64,000 bases of DNA, taken from Stichopus chloronotus. Taxonomy: Eukaryota; Echinodermata; Holothuroidea; Aspidochirotida; Stichopodidae. Below are positions 1-12,050 of this stretch, piece by piece. Location: NCBI GenBank assembly GCA_021234535.1, contig CM037848.1, positions 16,199,444 through 16,263,443 on the forward strand, read 5' to 3'. The translations under genes were made by a program, and so were the position numbers. Under the pieces are notes generated by a model, which was not told where the DNA came from, did no database searches, and was given only the letters and a program-made list of their open reading frames with translations. How positions within the stretch are numbered: the first letter of the stretch is position 1; every line of letters begins with the position of its first letter.

Positions 1-1141
1 ATAAAATATAAATGGGACCTCAACGGAGTGAGGGCCAGTGATGAGGTTTATTCATACGATAAAATTTATAGAAATGTTTTACGACTGGGTGTGAGACAAT
101 CGTGTACAAGATGACTTTACCATCTGAGGATGATGAATAACTGTAACAGTATTCTTGCCCACTGATTGTTATTCCCCTAGCTGCGGTATTGATTTCAAGT
201 GTATTTAAGTATGGAACGCCGTCGTAAACTTTCCTGATGAGTGCTTGATGCTGCCGTGAATGAAATTTCTAAACATATGTCGTAGGATTGTACGTCAGTA
301 ATGGAATAAGGAAAGCTGAGTAGAGGTCATCCAGTGAAAATTGTGAGTGAAAACTGACTATCACCTTGATATTTACAACGACCTCAGAACCACAAAATGA
401 GTGCATGGCAACAAAAGAAGGTGGTCCAATTTATTAAAGCATTTAAAATCATCATGCACAGAGAAATAAGTGAGCTACAATCTTTGACAAGCTCTCTCCT
501 TCCATCATTCCCCTTTCTTCGAATGTTGTGCATGACTATAGAATGCCTTCTTTGTGTGTGGGGGGGGAGGGAGGGGGGAGGGAGGGTGGGTGGGTTTGTG
601 TACGTATGTGTGTTTAGCAATTGGGAAGAATTAACCTATGCCAAATGAGTTGGAGATTGTACCCTCTAATGCTTTGATCTCACAGTACTTCTCACTTATT
701 ACTCTAAGGCCACATCATTGGGTAGTTTAACTTATCTATCTCAATTATTAGTCGAACCAGTGGCGAACTTTGAGGGGGGGGGGAGGAGGGCAGTCGCTCC
801 AGCTCTCTTTCCTGCACTGTCCAGGAGACGGAAAATGATAATAGACGAAAAAAGAAATAGGACAAAGAATGGGAAAATGGAATGAGGAGGAAAGAACACT
901 TGTGACTTTATATGTTAATCGTATAGATGAAGAAACTTTTGTCGCAAGAAAATGACACCGCTGCAGGCACGGCGTCAACTGAGAGCCTTGCCGAGTTCCC
1001 ACATGGGATGAACAAACTCTCAGTCAAGGCCCAGGATTCTGAAGGGACGCACGTTTAGTCACTCGACCCATTGCAGATAACGTCACTGAGTCTATAGTTG
1101 TAGATCTTAATGATTAAACGACTATATCGAGTAAATCTCAA
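1..1141. other. Non-coding stretch, no gene seen
   Basis: No convincing coding signal on either strand; the open frames are short and low-complexity. It holds a G-rich tract (558-594) and a G10 run at 774-783. Confidence 0.6.
558..594 (+). repeat. G-rich tract with G-quadruplex potential
   Basis: More than four runs of three or more G, separated by single A or T bases, on the + strand. This fits the usual four-run G-quadruplex pattern. It is flanked by TG-rich sequence. Folding is inferred, not shown. Confidence 0.6.
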
Positions 1142-1498
1142 TGATTGCTTCCTAACGGAAGTAAAGCAAGGAATCTTTGTGATTTGGTGTATGTGAGGTT
1201 GTGTGTGTGTGTATGTAACGACAGTCTCGTTAGCTCTTATGTTTTTGTAGGAAAACTCAACAACGATGGGCGAAAGTTCCTGTGAGTAGGATATAGATCT
1301 CCGCTGATTTTTTTTTTTTTTGGGGGGGTGAAAGGTTATCATCACTAGCAGACAGAATCTAGATAAACTTTGTTCGCAGTAGGCCTATATCAGGAACAAC
1401 AAGTTACACGAACTTGGAATTCGAAGTGTATGTACTACTTATGAATAAATAAAATGGTGAGGGTTTCCTTGGAGGTCATATTCGGTCATCAGAGGTCA
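1142..1498 (+). mobile_element. Very decayed HINE-like element remnant
   Basis: The left part (1142-1225) resembles the 5' end of the element at 23350: an imperfect CTTCC/GGAAG hairpin, an AAGGAATC-like word, then TG-rich sequence ending in GTATGT. Near the right end, half-sites AGGTCA, CGGTCA and AGGTCA lie at 1473, 1483 and 1493, the same 10-bp phasing as in the intact cores. The middle is unrecognisable. The call depends on partial similarity at both ends. Confidence 0.35.
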
Positions 1499-1510
1499 TA
1501 ATATGACAAG

Positions 1511-2453
1511 CAATTGGCAATTGTGAATAATCGTCAACGCTTTAGCCTTTGACCTCTTTTGGTCTAGGAGATTTGTGTGTGTGGAAGGGGGGGGGCGGGC
1601 AGGAAAGGTGTTTGAGGTCTCCAGCCAAGTCCAATGATGTTTGCAATGTTGTAGGAAAGAACTTTTTTGATATACAGCCTTGTGAATCAGTTTGTTTTTT
1701 CATGATAAGTGGCCTGACTGCATTGATTTGGTGTGGAATTCCTGTAAGTTGCTTTTCGTTTCGTTTTCCTGTAAGTTGCTTTGCTGTCCCCAAGGGACAG
1801 AAGTCCAACTACAGTCGGAGGTCTAAGATCTATTTCATATCAAATGAAAGGTATCGTATCTTACTAAAGGGTGCCCAAAGATAAATATTTTATTACAAGT
1901 CATGTAGGTTGTCATGTGAAGTAGCGTGTAGGCTATCACTTATTCCTGGAGAATTCCCGTACTATCTTTGTGAAGGTTGGAGCCTCTTGCAAAGCCACAA
2001 TATTAATTTGTAACATTGTATGTAGTATTTGCAAAGACATGTCTTTATCATTAGTTGCTATATCTGGCTCCTTGTGGTTGGTATGTCGTAATTAGAAGGA
2101 AAACAAATCATTTTCGGGGAAAGAAATCACTTCACTCTTTCTTGTAACAGTTAGTCTAACAGTACAGCCTCAACGTCTCGGATTAGTTCAACGTTTCTAT
2201 CGTTGTGTCTCATATATTAAGCGATCCATGTCTAGCTATATCTATTTTAACTCGCAACACTTTTCGTGGTGTTATTCGCCATAACACTCTTTAAATTTCA
2301 CAAACAATAAATGGTATACCTTTGCGTCCGCACCGCAATATTATATTCTGAAGTGTCAGGTTTCTTTCTTTTTTTTCCTCTTATTTTCAGTTATTTCATA
2401 TCTACCCATTCGCGTGTGTTCTTGACCGCTTGATAATTCTCCCTACAGTCTTT
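1511..2453. other. Non-coding stretch with a short direct repeat
   Basis: No gene seen. A direct repeat of about 16 bases (TCCTGTAAGTTGCTTT) occurs at about 1739 and again at about 1767. The rest is AT-rich unique-looking sequence. Confidence 0.5.
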
Positions 2454-3397
2454 GGGTTCCTTGTGGTAGCAAAGGAACTTATTGCAGTGACTGTGGCATG
2501 TGCATGTGTGTATGTGTGTGTGTGTATGTGACGGATAAGAATGCGAGCTATGTTACGGGATAATTCATAACCGAGTGGTGAAAATTTTATGTTTACGTGT
2601 ATGATATTGGGTAGATGTGCCCTACTGTTTTTGGTGGAGGCCAACGGTCATTTGGGATCACCAGAGGCAAAAAAGTGAATAACCATTGTTCAAACGGTGA
2701 CATAATTTCAGGGTAAGATAGATTGGTAGGCGGAGAAAATACAGTAACATTAATCTCATTAATATGAAAGGGTCAAAAGGTCGGAAAGTAATGTTTTACT
2801 GATATCTCTCCAACAAAACATTTCCATGCCAATGGTGTAATGGAAATTTTGTTCGTCTATGTGAAGTGCATGTGATGACCTCATTTGACCCCACTTGACC
2901 TCATTTGACCTCTTTGTGACAGTTCTGTGATATGTGGGTAGGTCTTGTCAAGACAAACCAAAAACCCAATTATACCACCCTCCCATGATGCTCCTAAGTC
3001 AAATTATTGACATTTTTGTGGAAACAGTGAAAGTTAGTGCAGCAGACTAGGTTGTGCTGAATACAAACTCAGTGTATGTATGCACAGGTTTGCAAGTTGT
3101 TGTGTTATTGCCTCTGCATAGACGGTACACACAAAAACTACTGTACTCTACTTTTAGTAAATGGGAATTTCCATCCACATCATCAGGACTCGCTTGATCT
3201 CGATTGATCATTGCCCCCCCCCCCAAAAAAAAAAAAAACGCCTATGGTATCAGCAAAATTTGATATGCGATAGGAAGGCTGCTATATGACCTTGTTTTTT
3301 ACCACTGCCCCGCAATTTCATGACCTCCTTATGTGAGGCTGGGTTTTAAGTTAAAGCATCTTTATGGAACTAACCAAAGTGCCTTTGGGCTCTTGTT
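2454..3397 (+). mobile_element. Decayed HINE-like element
   Basis: The left end has an imperfect hairpin (GGTTCCTT, then AAAGGAAC) followed by a TG microsatellite and a GTGAC word, as in the good copies. The right end (about 3366-3397) keeps a degraded form of the 3' hairpin (AAG, GCC, TTT, GGGCTC, TTG). Between them lie TGGTGGAGG core sequence and four TGACC words phased at 10 bp (2876-2910) on the opposite strand to those in the good copies. Sequence divergence suggests it is old. Confidence 0.55.
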
Positions 3398-5577
3398 TAT
3401 ATCACATTTTTGCCATGAAAGTTAATTTCACGCAGTATGATCTTAACACGTAAGATACCATTGCGCTGTAATTGGAACTTCCTTGCTACTTCTATTTTTT
3501 TTTCTTTCAGTATGTCTTTTTCTTATGAAATGAATACTTATGCATTCACACTTACGCATAGCTATCATAAATCAACGTTAGTATCTGTGTAGTGATAAAT
3601 TGAACCCTCATTCATTTTGTGACAATACTATCTACCATACCTTGTGTGTTGTCGTAAGTCATGCCAGTGGTCAAGAGGGGAGGGGAAGGGGTCACCCCCC
3701 TTAAAGTGTTTTCGCTCCCACCCCCGAGATTTTGTTGAGGTGGCAAAAATGATCAACATTTAGTCACATGTGCCGGCGGGATCGCTCCTTCTATTTCTCT
3801 GTTGGTCCCACCTAAGACTCTGACCTGGATACGGACCTGGCATCACTCGGTCATTACAGCAAAATTACAGCAAAATTGTTCTAATTACTGCAAAATAAAA
3901 ACATTCTGAGACATGGTATCAGTATCCGTGTATAAAAATCTTGGGTCCAAAGATTTAGTAACAAGGGAATAAAGTGTAGAAAACTTTCTGATGGTGTAAC
4001 TTTTTCTGGTAATGGACCCGATGCTATGATCGTGAATGAGCTCAAGCTCCGCAAGGTAGATTGCCACTACGCATATATCTTCGGGAGGTACATAGGCCTA
4101 TGAACTCTTCAATTTATGCATGGTTGCGTCAATGTAATCCTACCGCGAAGAGGTTTGGTATCATTCGAAGGCATCAAACTGGTGTAAGACCTGAATTTTA
4201 TGTGTACGTTTCTTTTAATCCAACCAGCCATACTGACTCTCGTCTTTTATGTCCCATTTAAAACTGCCTCCGTTTGTTGTTTAGATTCATTTAAACTATT
4301 CCTGTAAGGAGATGAATCTTAGTTGTCACTCTCACGCTACCCTGCGTAGCGGACGAGTCAATTTATTCTTTTTATTTGTTCAGCTACTCCCTACCATATA
4401 GGGGCCGCCAAAGAGGTGCTACATTGGCTACTCGTAGGCCAGTTATGTTTCCAGATTTGCTAAGTCCAGATGCTAATAGGAGACTGCGACAGCGGTGGAC
4501 AAATACTATAGCGCGTATTGTAGTTCTTTCGTGCATCGTGCGCATGCAACTAGAAGAGCGCGTATCGTTTCTCGTCGGTCGCATCAATGTGATTGACTAA
4601 AACACGGTAATCAGCTTTTATAAAGTGAGCTCTGATTGGATGTAACAAACTGTGCACTGTGGCATTGCTGCCATTCATCCAAATGATGGGTTTAGATCTA
4701 CGGTATCAAAATTTCTTTTCAACACAATTAACTGGCGACGTTATGTATGGGATCAAATACAAGATACTGTAAGATATATTCATATATTACATCTCCACAA
4801 TGATAGATAATAGTTTGCGAAACTGGGATGAATAAGGAGTTACGGATGAATGGTTCACGTATAGGCCTACCGGGAGCAAATAACACTGTCGATACATGAT
4901 ACTCCCATTTTTCAATAAATATCAAGATGCAACATTCTATCCTTGTATTCATGGTTTGTTGAATTCGACTTGTATTAATGTGAGCACTGTTAGGTTATGA
5001 ATATCCATAAAGAATTAGGTATCCATCATGTCGTCCAAAGAAAGCCGAGATGTCTACGCTACCCTCCTTGGCCAGAAAATGCGTCAAAGTAGGCTGTCTC
5101 ACACGTCGGTAAATGGATGGTTTGCTGAACTCGATTTATGTTGATGTGAACATGATGTGAACAGCAATGTGATTTCCAATATTCAAGTTCTATTCAAGAA
5201 CGAACACCAAAGCGTTATCCAACTGTCGCTACAAAGGACAACAAAACTATGTGTTGTTATTTGCTTGTCTGAATATGTTATATTGTGTCAACCGCTTCTC
5301 GAGTTACAATATCACGTTTCCTGGTTTTCTTTATGCTTGAGGAATATTCGTCTAAAGTGTTGTTGGCTTGTCGAAAAAGAGAAACTAAATCCAAAGTTAA
5401 GAGGCCGTGATCATTCAGTACTAGGATTCAAGTAATTAGTGTCAATGCGTTTGCCTAACCTCACGTTCGTCAGGATTTTCAGGGGCCGTTATATTGTGAC
5501 TATTTATGATTGTTCTGTTAATACAGATAACATAGACCAACAGGCCACAGAAAAAAAAACTTATTTTATAAAAAAAA
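3398..5577. other. Non-coding stretch with a possible orphan exon
   Basis: Mostly unique-looking sequence. A possible exon at 4384 is listed separately. A direct repeat of about 37 bases (beginning ATGGTTTG) occurs at about 4950 and, slightly diverged, at about 5115. No other coding signal was found. Confidence 0.45.
4384..4600 (+). other. Possible orphan coding exon, unrecognised
   Basis: A good 3' splice-site context (pyrimidine-rich run ending TTGTTCAG at 4376-4383) opens into a frame with no stop until TAA at 4598. The translated stretch is basic and helix-like, with words such as RRPVMFPDLLSP and NRRLRQRWTN. I do not recognise the family. No strong 5' splice site is visible inside the frame (GT at 4514 and 4520 is weak), so it may be a terminal exon or chance. 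Low certainty. Confidence 0.22.
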
Positions 5578-5581
5578 TTAA

Positions 5582-5938
5582 AGCAGGATGTACGGTTATT
5601 TCTGGTTTTCAAAAGTACACCGAAGGACTGGCTGTATACTCCTTACAGTTGTAAAAATCCAAGAAAACTACCGTACCGTGGTATATTTGTCAAAATATAG
5701 CCCAAAACGTTCGCGTTTGAGTATGAGCTTCTCTGTGGTGCTATTTGCACGGAAGTGCCGCATATTTATTACACGGCCCAGTTCCGAAAACAAATTTTAA
5801 GCCCAAACTACAAAAACACTTTTCATTCTTCCATAATGAATAGTCAAATTAATGAATTTTCTCCTGAAAAAGAAATGCCGTAGTAAGATGTTTTTTTTTT
5901 ACTTGCTCTTTGCTTCAAATTTAACAATACATCCTGCT
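5582..5938. mobile_element. TTAA-flanked MITE, family 2, copy 1
   Basis: The ends are inverted repeats: AGCAGGATGTA at the left and TACATCCTGCT at the right, perfect over 11 bases. They are bounded by TTAA at 5578-5581 and TTAA at 5939-5942. TTAA duplication is typical of piggyBac-superfamily insertions. At 357 bp and without a transposase frame, it is a non-autonomous element. Related copies lie at 33422 and, as a fragment, at 15565. Confidence 0.75.
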
Positions 5939-6242
5939 TTAATATGGCTGTATGCACAAACTGTTACAGGGCTATCAATTCTTACGCATGTAGCGTAAGT
6001 GTCACGAATTTTGGCGCAATCTCACGCTCTCTCGAAGAAGCAGCAGTCTCAACATGGTGTAAAAATTTCCACTCATCATGAAAAAATGTTTTGTCGGACT
6101 CGATCATGGTCTACGTTATTTAAAATTTAAACAAAATTTCTCCTTTTTAAAGAAACAAAACAACTGAAAACTCAGTGGTGCAATGAGGCCAGGAAGTGCC
6201 ATTGTAATCTGGGCGGACTAAGGGTATTTTGTTAACAAACTG

Positions 6243-6257
6243 CCCCCCCCCCCCCCC
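6243..6257. repeat. C15 homopolymer
   Basis: Uninterrupted run of 15 C, one of more than 20 C or G runs of ten or more in the window. Confidence 0.95.
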
Positions 6258-6329
6258 ACCATGCACATCCTGGCGAAACGCTCCTAGCAAACCGATGATC
6301 ACGCTCACTATCAGTTGTCAGTTGTTTAA

Positions 6330-6673
6330 AGGGAAATAGGGCGTTTAGAATACACCAGCTTGACGTGAAAAAGAAATAGCTTTAGTCATTGTTAAACCGC
6401 CATCCAGTCTCCTCAATAAACACCTACCAAAGCTTCATCTCATCAAAACATGTATGTGATGAGTAAGGGAAGATGCATCATTTGAATTTTGAAAAGTTTG
6501 GGTGAAAAAATTAGTGTCGAGCAACAAATAACTGAGTTTCTATCTGTGAAAAATTTATTTCTTGAAAAGAAGGCTACGTCCTTCCCTATTTTGAATAATC
6601 TATCACTCCGCGGACACAAACATTGGTTTTAATAGTATTGATGTTTTCTGTAAAACAAACTCCCTATTTCCCT
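6330..6673. mobile_element. TTAA-flanked MITE, family 1, copy 1
   Basis: Left end AGGGAAATAGGGCGTTT and right end AAACTCCCTATTTCCCT are near-perfect inverted repeats (one mismatch). TTAA precedes the left end (6326-6329); the right flank is TTCA, a decayed TTAA. Internal sequence aligns along its whole length with copies at 19242 (same orientation) and 21637 (inverted). No transposase frame is present, so it is non-autonomous and probably piggyBac-type. Confidence 0.8.
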
Positions 6674-7489
6674 TTCATGCGCTTAAAGTAGGAATCAGAG
6701 TATGCTGTGACAATCTATGACAAGTTTATAATTTGCAACAAAAAGTTTCTGGTAATCTTCTAAAAACGAACCTTTCTGCTGGGTCATGTACGATTTTTCA
6801 TAGGTACCAGTTTCGCGAAAGCTTTCGCAGACAATTTAGCACTTACACAGTTATTTAAAAATTTCTCCTAAAACTGGGACGATTTGGGGAGTGTGAGAGA
6901 GTTATGAAAACATTTCATCATAAAAAGACAAATAAATGGCAAACTGCCTCATTTTTATCAAGAATATGAATTAGATTCTTAAAAATTTAAAGTATCGCTA
7001 GCGTTATAGGAGGAAATTGCTATGACTAAGGAACTCAGAAGTGCAATTAGGCAAAAAACAAGAAAAACATAGAAGTTGTTTAAATAGACAATTCTGCTTC
7101 TAATTTAATAAAATTCAATATTCATCAATCTAAAGTCGCTAGCTTAGTCTCCAAAACAAAGCTTATAATTTTGGAAATCTTAATCTTACGCAAATATCCT
7201 AATCAACTCTAAAGCATTCTTTTCTTATGTTAGATCTAAGCAGGGAGTTCTCTAGCAACTCCCTGATCTGAGGAGAAGGCCATGGACTCTGCTGTTTCCC
7301 TCAGGACACCACAGAGTCAGGATTGTAGTATCCAAATTATTGACAAGGTCTTACGAATTTATCTTAGTAGTTATTTTGTTTCAGTGTACACTACTGAAGA
7401 TACTTCTGGTTGTCCAGTCTGTCGAAGTTCTGAACTCGGTTTACTTATTTTCAAAGAACTGCGGTTGTGTGACGTGCCTCTAGAAAAGA
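6674..7489. other. Non-coding stretch, nothing recognised
   Basis: AT-rich sequence without coding signal, tandem repeats or recognisable element ends. Confidence 0.5.
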
Positions 7490-8000
7490 GCCACCCTTTA
7501 TTCAGAAAAACCCTGAGTAAAAATCCGTTGGAATTTTGTTCATATCTTCAATATATTTTCTTGAGATATGACTCTTTAAAGTTTGAGAAAAATGCAAAAC
7601 AGATGACGTGGAGTGTTGCCTAAGGTCAGTATTTCTTTTGTTAAACCCATGTATTTTGCCACTTAATTACTTGATTACCGAGTTTCAAATTGGTAAGTGA
7701 TATCGAAATTTCTGAAGAAGAAAATACACGCTTCCAAAATAAAGCCCTCGGGACATATAACATTCTCAAATGTCCTTGAAATAAAGGTTACTTAAACAAA
7801 GGATTAACATAAGACGTATCATAGTTCATCTGTTGAAGTCACAAATTTGCATACTCAGTCAATGTTTATTCATGATACAGCTTGAGACTCTAATTTGCCT
7901 ATACATTGGTCACTTTTTGAGGGGTTTTGATGGAATTTATAGTTGATGGAATTATTTTCAATACTGAATGCAGCCAACACTCCAAAATGTCATTTTGAAG
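7490..8000 (+). repeat. Unclassified dispersed repeat A, copy 1
   Basis: Aligns colinearly with 31960-32372. Shared words include AATCCGTTGGAATT, AAGTTTGA, GAGTGTTGC, TCAGTATTTCTTTT, TTGGTAAGTGATATCGA and TATGTTTATTCATGAT. Gaps of tens of bases separate the conserved blocks. No terminal repeats or coding domain were identified. Confidence 0.6.
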
Positions 8001-11000
8001 TTTCACGACCTTTAATGTTTCTAAAGTCCCTGGCCGTAATGCAAGCTAGGAGTTTGTCTCTTTTTGTCTTCCTCAGTGTCCTCGTTAGGTACTTATTATT
8101 TCCCTCTCGATCCTATTTTTTCAACTATTGACTAAACTTGCTGAATTACCACTTTAAATTATGATGTTGGTTTTTACCTGTATTTACCTACACAAAACCA
8201 GTCCTCTGTCAACTGAGCTAAGACTTCCGGCGTCAAAAATTCTTGGATGGGGAAATTTTGATTACATTATTGAACTTTTTTCCCTTTAAAAAACTGATAA
8301 AATTTGTACATTACCTGAAGACTGACATACCTTCTTGAATTCTTAAGCCGACTGAATGTGGGCAACACCACATCATTTCCTGTATGGATAGGTCTCTATA
8401 AGAGTACTCAGACTTTCATTTCCTTTCAGTTTTCTCTCTCTTTTTCTCTTACTATCCTTTTCTTTATCTTTTTTCGTCCACGTCATTTTGTGCACCCCTG
8501 GCCCGTGTATAGGGAGAGGCCACTTTCACCCTCCCCCTTATTACACCATTGCTGCTGTACAGAAAATACGATTGAAATGTGAATATTTCGTTATAAGTGT
8601 AACCCAAAGTTAAAATTGAATTAAAGGTGTACTTTTGGTCGAAGGGTTTGCCATACGTCCAGCTGTGACATCTCTGTACATACTACTACCTCAAATTTCA
8701 AGGATGTTTACAGAGGGCAAAAGCATGCCTGCCATGTCCCCCTAAAAGTCAAGTCAAAGCCAGCTTTAACTGAATCCATGGTAAGGTCTCTATTGGCCAC
8801 CGGTGACTGTTTTATTTGGGAGCTGGTGTTAGAGGAATAATATGCACATTATCATTGAAAGCGGTTATGAAAGTAGTACCGGCACTCACCATCACTGCTC
8901 TGTTATACAGTGCAATTCATAGGGAAGGATCTCTGTGTTGCCTACATGTAAGTAAACAGGCTCGTTATCTTGTATTAAACCCTACATCTGTAATAGTGTA
9001 TGGTTGAGTTACACGCTTAAGGGAATGCACCCAATACTACAAAATTATCACTTTCATGTCACATGACCTTTAAAGCATGAGCATAACTACCACCTTTATG
9101 GAACAGACAGAGTTTTCATTGACGAGGAATAACTTTGAATTAGAAAATGTTTGTTGCGTGGAGTTACTCTGAAAAAAAAAAAACGCTTTATGCATGGTAA
9201 CTGGTATGCAGTTTACGTAAAGCTCTCATGCGATTCCTTTTGTGTGAATATCCATGAAAGCTTGTTGCTGAGATTAATGCTGAAGATAAGGTTTCCTTTT
9301 GCAGGTACTGATGAATATGCATCATACAATCTCAACTCAAGGATATTTCTGAAATGTATTATTCACCAGTTCAGCAGCTTTAGAAGTATTCTGCTTTGGC
9401 ATTTACGCATGAAACGAAATGCGATTGCGTATCTTTGAGATGAATACTATCGTTGCATTTCATACGCAGTCTATGTAATGCAATCTACCATCATATTATA
9501 CATGTGGTTTGGAGCGCTCCCTGTATGCATAGATGGATAATCCACATCTAGGAGCGGACCAGCAATACTACTACTACTTGCCATGATGCAGGGAATTTGC
9601 CAGCTTTCCATATTTCGTACAGATTTACTCGTGATAAGGCCGATACACACCGTAAAAACACAGGGTTAACAACTTAACACAGAAAGCAAGGCGTATTTTG
9701 TAACTGGAAACAGTTCTATTAAAAACATGTGTAATTTTTTTTTGAAATATGCCCCAAAGCCAAATTAAGAATATATCAAGTTCGAAGTCTAAATCGGTTG
9801 CAGGTAAAACCTCTTTGATGATAGTCGTTTCCCTCCTTTAATGTATTTGCAAAACCTCTACTGAGATACTAAACTTACCGTAGGCCATCGCAGTAATTTC
9901 CTCGTTGTAGATTGGATTTCACTTCAATAATCTTTATCACTACAGCACTACAGGACTATCGAAAGTAGATGATTACATCATAGAATTTGATGTGCGAGGC
10001 TTTGACTTTTTCCAAGGTCATTGACTTGAAATGTCCTGTAGACACGTCACTCATCGAAATTGATTAATATATTATAAGATCTTAATATATTACTTTTGTA
10101 CCATTCCCCCTTTCTTTATTATTTTTGTTCTTATCTTTCATAGAACTATGCTCTTTTCATAAATTCTGTGAAGCAATGAACATCACGCAATGCTATTTGA
10201 ATTGGCTCGTGGATGGTTTAAAGTGTACTGGTAACTAAATTATGGTATGGCCGTATGGAGAAGGTCTGCAAGAATAGTCTGCTTAACCTTTTACTTCAAT
10301 GATGGGATCGTGTCTTCCTTATCATTTTATAATTTCTGGAAGAGCCTGCTGATCTTGGGGGACATATTCCACATTAACACAACCAAGAATGTAAAACTGA
10401 TTTTTCATGTGATGAATATATATGGATATATTGGAAAACTAACTCAGCTATTATTTTATGATAATTATGATTTTGTAGCCCGGAGCAAAAACAATAACTA
10501 TCCGCCACCATGTTATTGCTTGTGACATTTTCAAAGCACATTTGCGGGAAAAGATAAAACATAGAGTGATACATTGTCAGTGTTATTTGAGCAGATGTCC
10601 CAAGAAATGGAAAAATAATATCTTTATGAAATGCATGAATAAAAATTTTACCTCGTGTTACTTTGTTGTCTGAGGGAATAATGCGTATTTACAAAAAAAA
10701 AAAACCAAAAAAAAAAAAAAACACGGTATCATACAAAATACAGAATGACGGAGCCAATTATTTCCTCCATCCAACACGTTGACGTAATGCGTGCGGTCGG
10801 AAGGGGGGGGGGGGGGGTCCAAGAGCCCTGTTGTTACGTTGCATCCGACTGACTTGGTGTGGGAACTATTTCTAAAATATTCATTTCGAATTAACGATTA
10901 ATGCTACAATTTCTTCTGTGTTCACTTTCTTTGTTCTATTAACCGACAAACTTCACATATCTCTCCATACCTTTAGTACGGTACGTTTGGCTGCCTTTGA

Positions 11001-11877
11001 TCTTTGGCTGCCTGTGATCTTTTAGTTGTAAAGTGTTTGTTTCAAAGATTATTGCTGGTTGAGAAGATGATCGCGGGATAACACAAAAGTATCACAAGCT
11101 CGCCATAGGCACGCTATGTTACATAGATTATGACTTTTCCCTCCCCAGATAACTTTTCCATCATATTTTTGCGTCGTCAAATTCAGGTAAGCCATGGCGC
11201 CAGGCTCCGTTACCTGATTTCTTACTGAATGTCGCATAAGTCGATTATGATGCTTCTCATAATCTTATACAATGCCAGCGAGAAAATACTCGCCCTCAAT
11301 TTTACAACACCCCCACCCCCTCCCCCCCCCCCCTTCGTATCCATCCCGTCTCCTCATTTGTTCACTTTTTGAGTTAGGTGAGTTTAACTTAATTCAAAAT
11401 TTATTTTTCACTTGTTTAAGAAGTAAACACAACAAGAAATAAAAAACCGATGGTTTCAAGGATTACAATATGTTTCATCATACAGACGAGATTCGGATAC
11501 AGCTGATGGAGGCAAATTAATCTTAAGGCTGCAGCTTCAATTGTTGGAATTACTGATTTGTCAATATTTGTAATCGTCATATTAAACTAAATTTGCAAAA
11601 CAAATTTCACGAGTTCATCAGAAATAATTAGTGATATCAGTTGAGAAATCTGTGGTCTTTGTTTTCACGGCGTACCAGGCAAGGGAGTGCTTAAGACTTA
11701 GCGCACTCAAAACAAAGGCTTAACATAAGAAATTCGCAAAAGGAGAGTATGGCTGCATTAGATTACGATATGCTATCGTAATCCAAAAAAAGGGTTAATA
11801 TGAAAGAGACGGAACATATGAAGGACGCTAGAAAACAGAAAACTCTGTCATCAAGTTAAAGACCTGTACAAAAATAA
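8001..11877. other. Long non-coding stretch
   Basis: No credible gene. It contains an A-rich run (10693-10721), a G15 run (10803-10817), a C-rich run (11310-11333) and a short direct repeat of GGCTGCC near 10990 and 11007. Confidence 0.5.
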
Positions 11878-12050
11878 CCAAAATAAAAAGAGTAAAAAAG
11901 AACACTGAAATAAGGGGGCGAAATGAAGCATCACAAACAAGAAAAGGAACGAGAGAAAGAGGCAGGGAAAAGAAAAAGAGAAAGAAGAAGGGAGAAGGAA
12001 GGACGTGGGAGGAGGAGACAAGAAAGGAAAAGGAGAAGAATCATATTAGC
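11878..12050 (+). repeat. Polypurine-rich tract
   Basis: About 170 bases made almost wholly of A and G on the + strand, for example GGGAAAAGAAAAAGAGAAAG. It may be able to form triplex DNA. No regular repeat unit and no coding frame. Confidence 0.75.
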
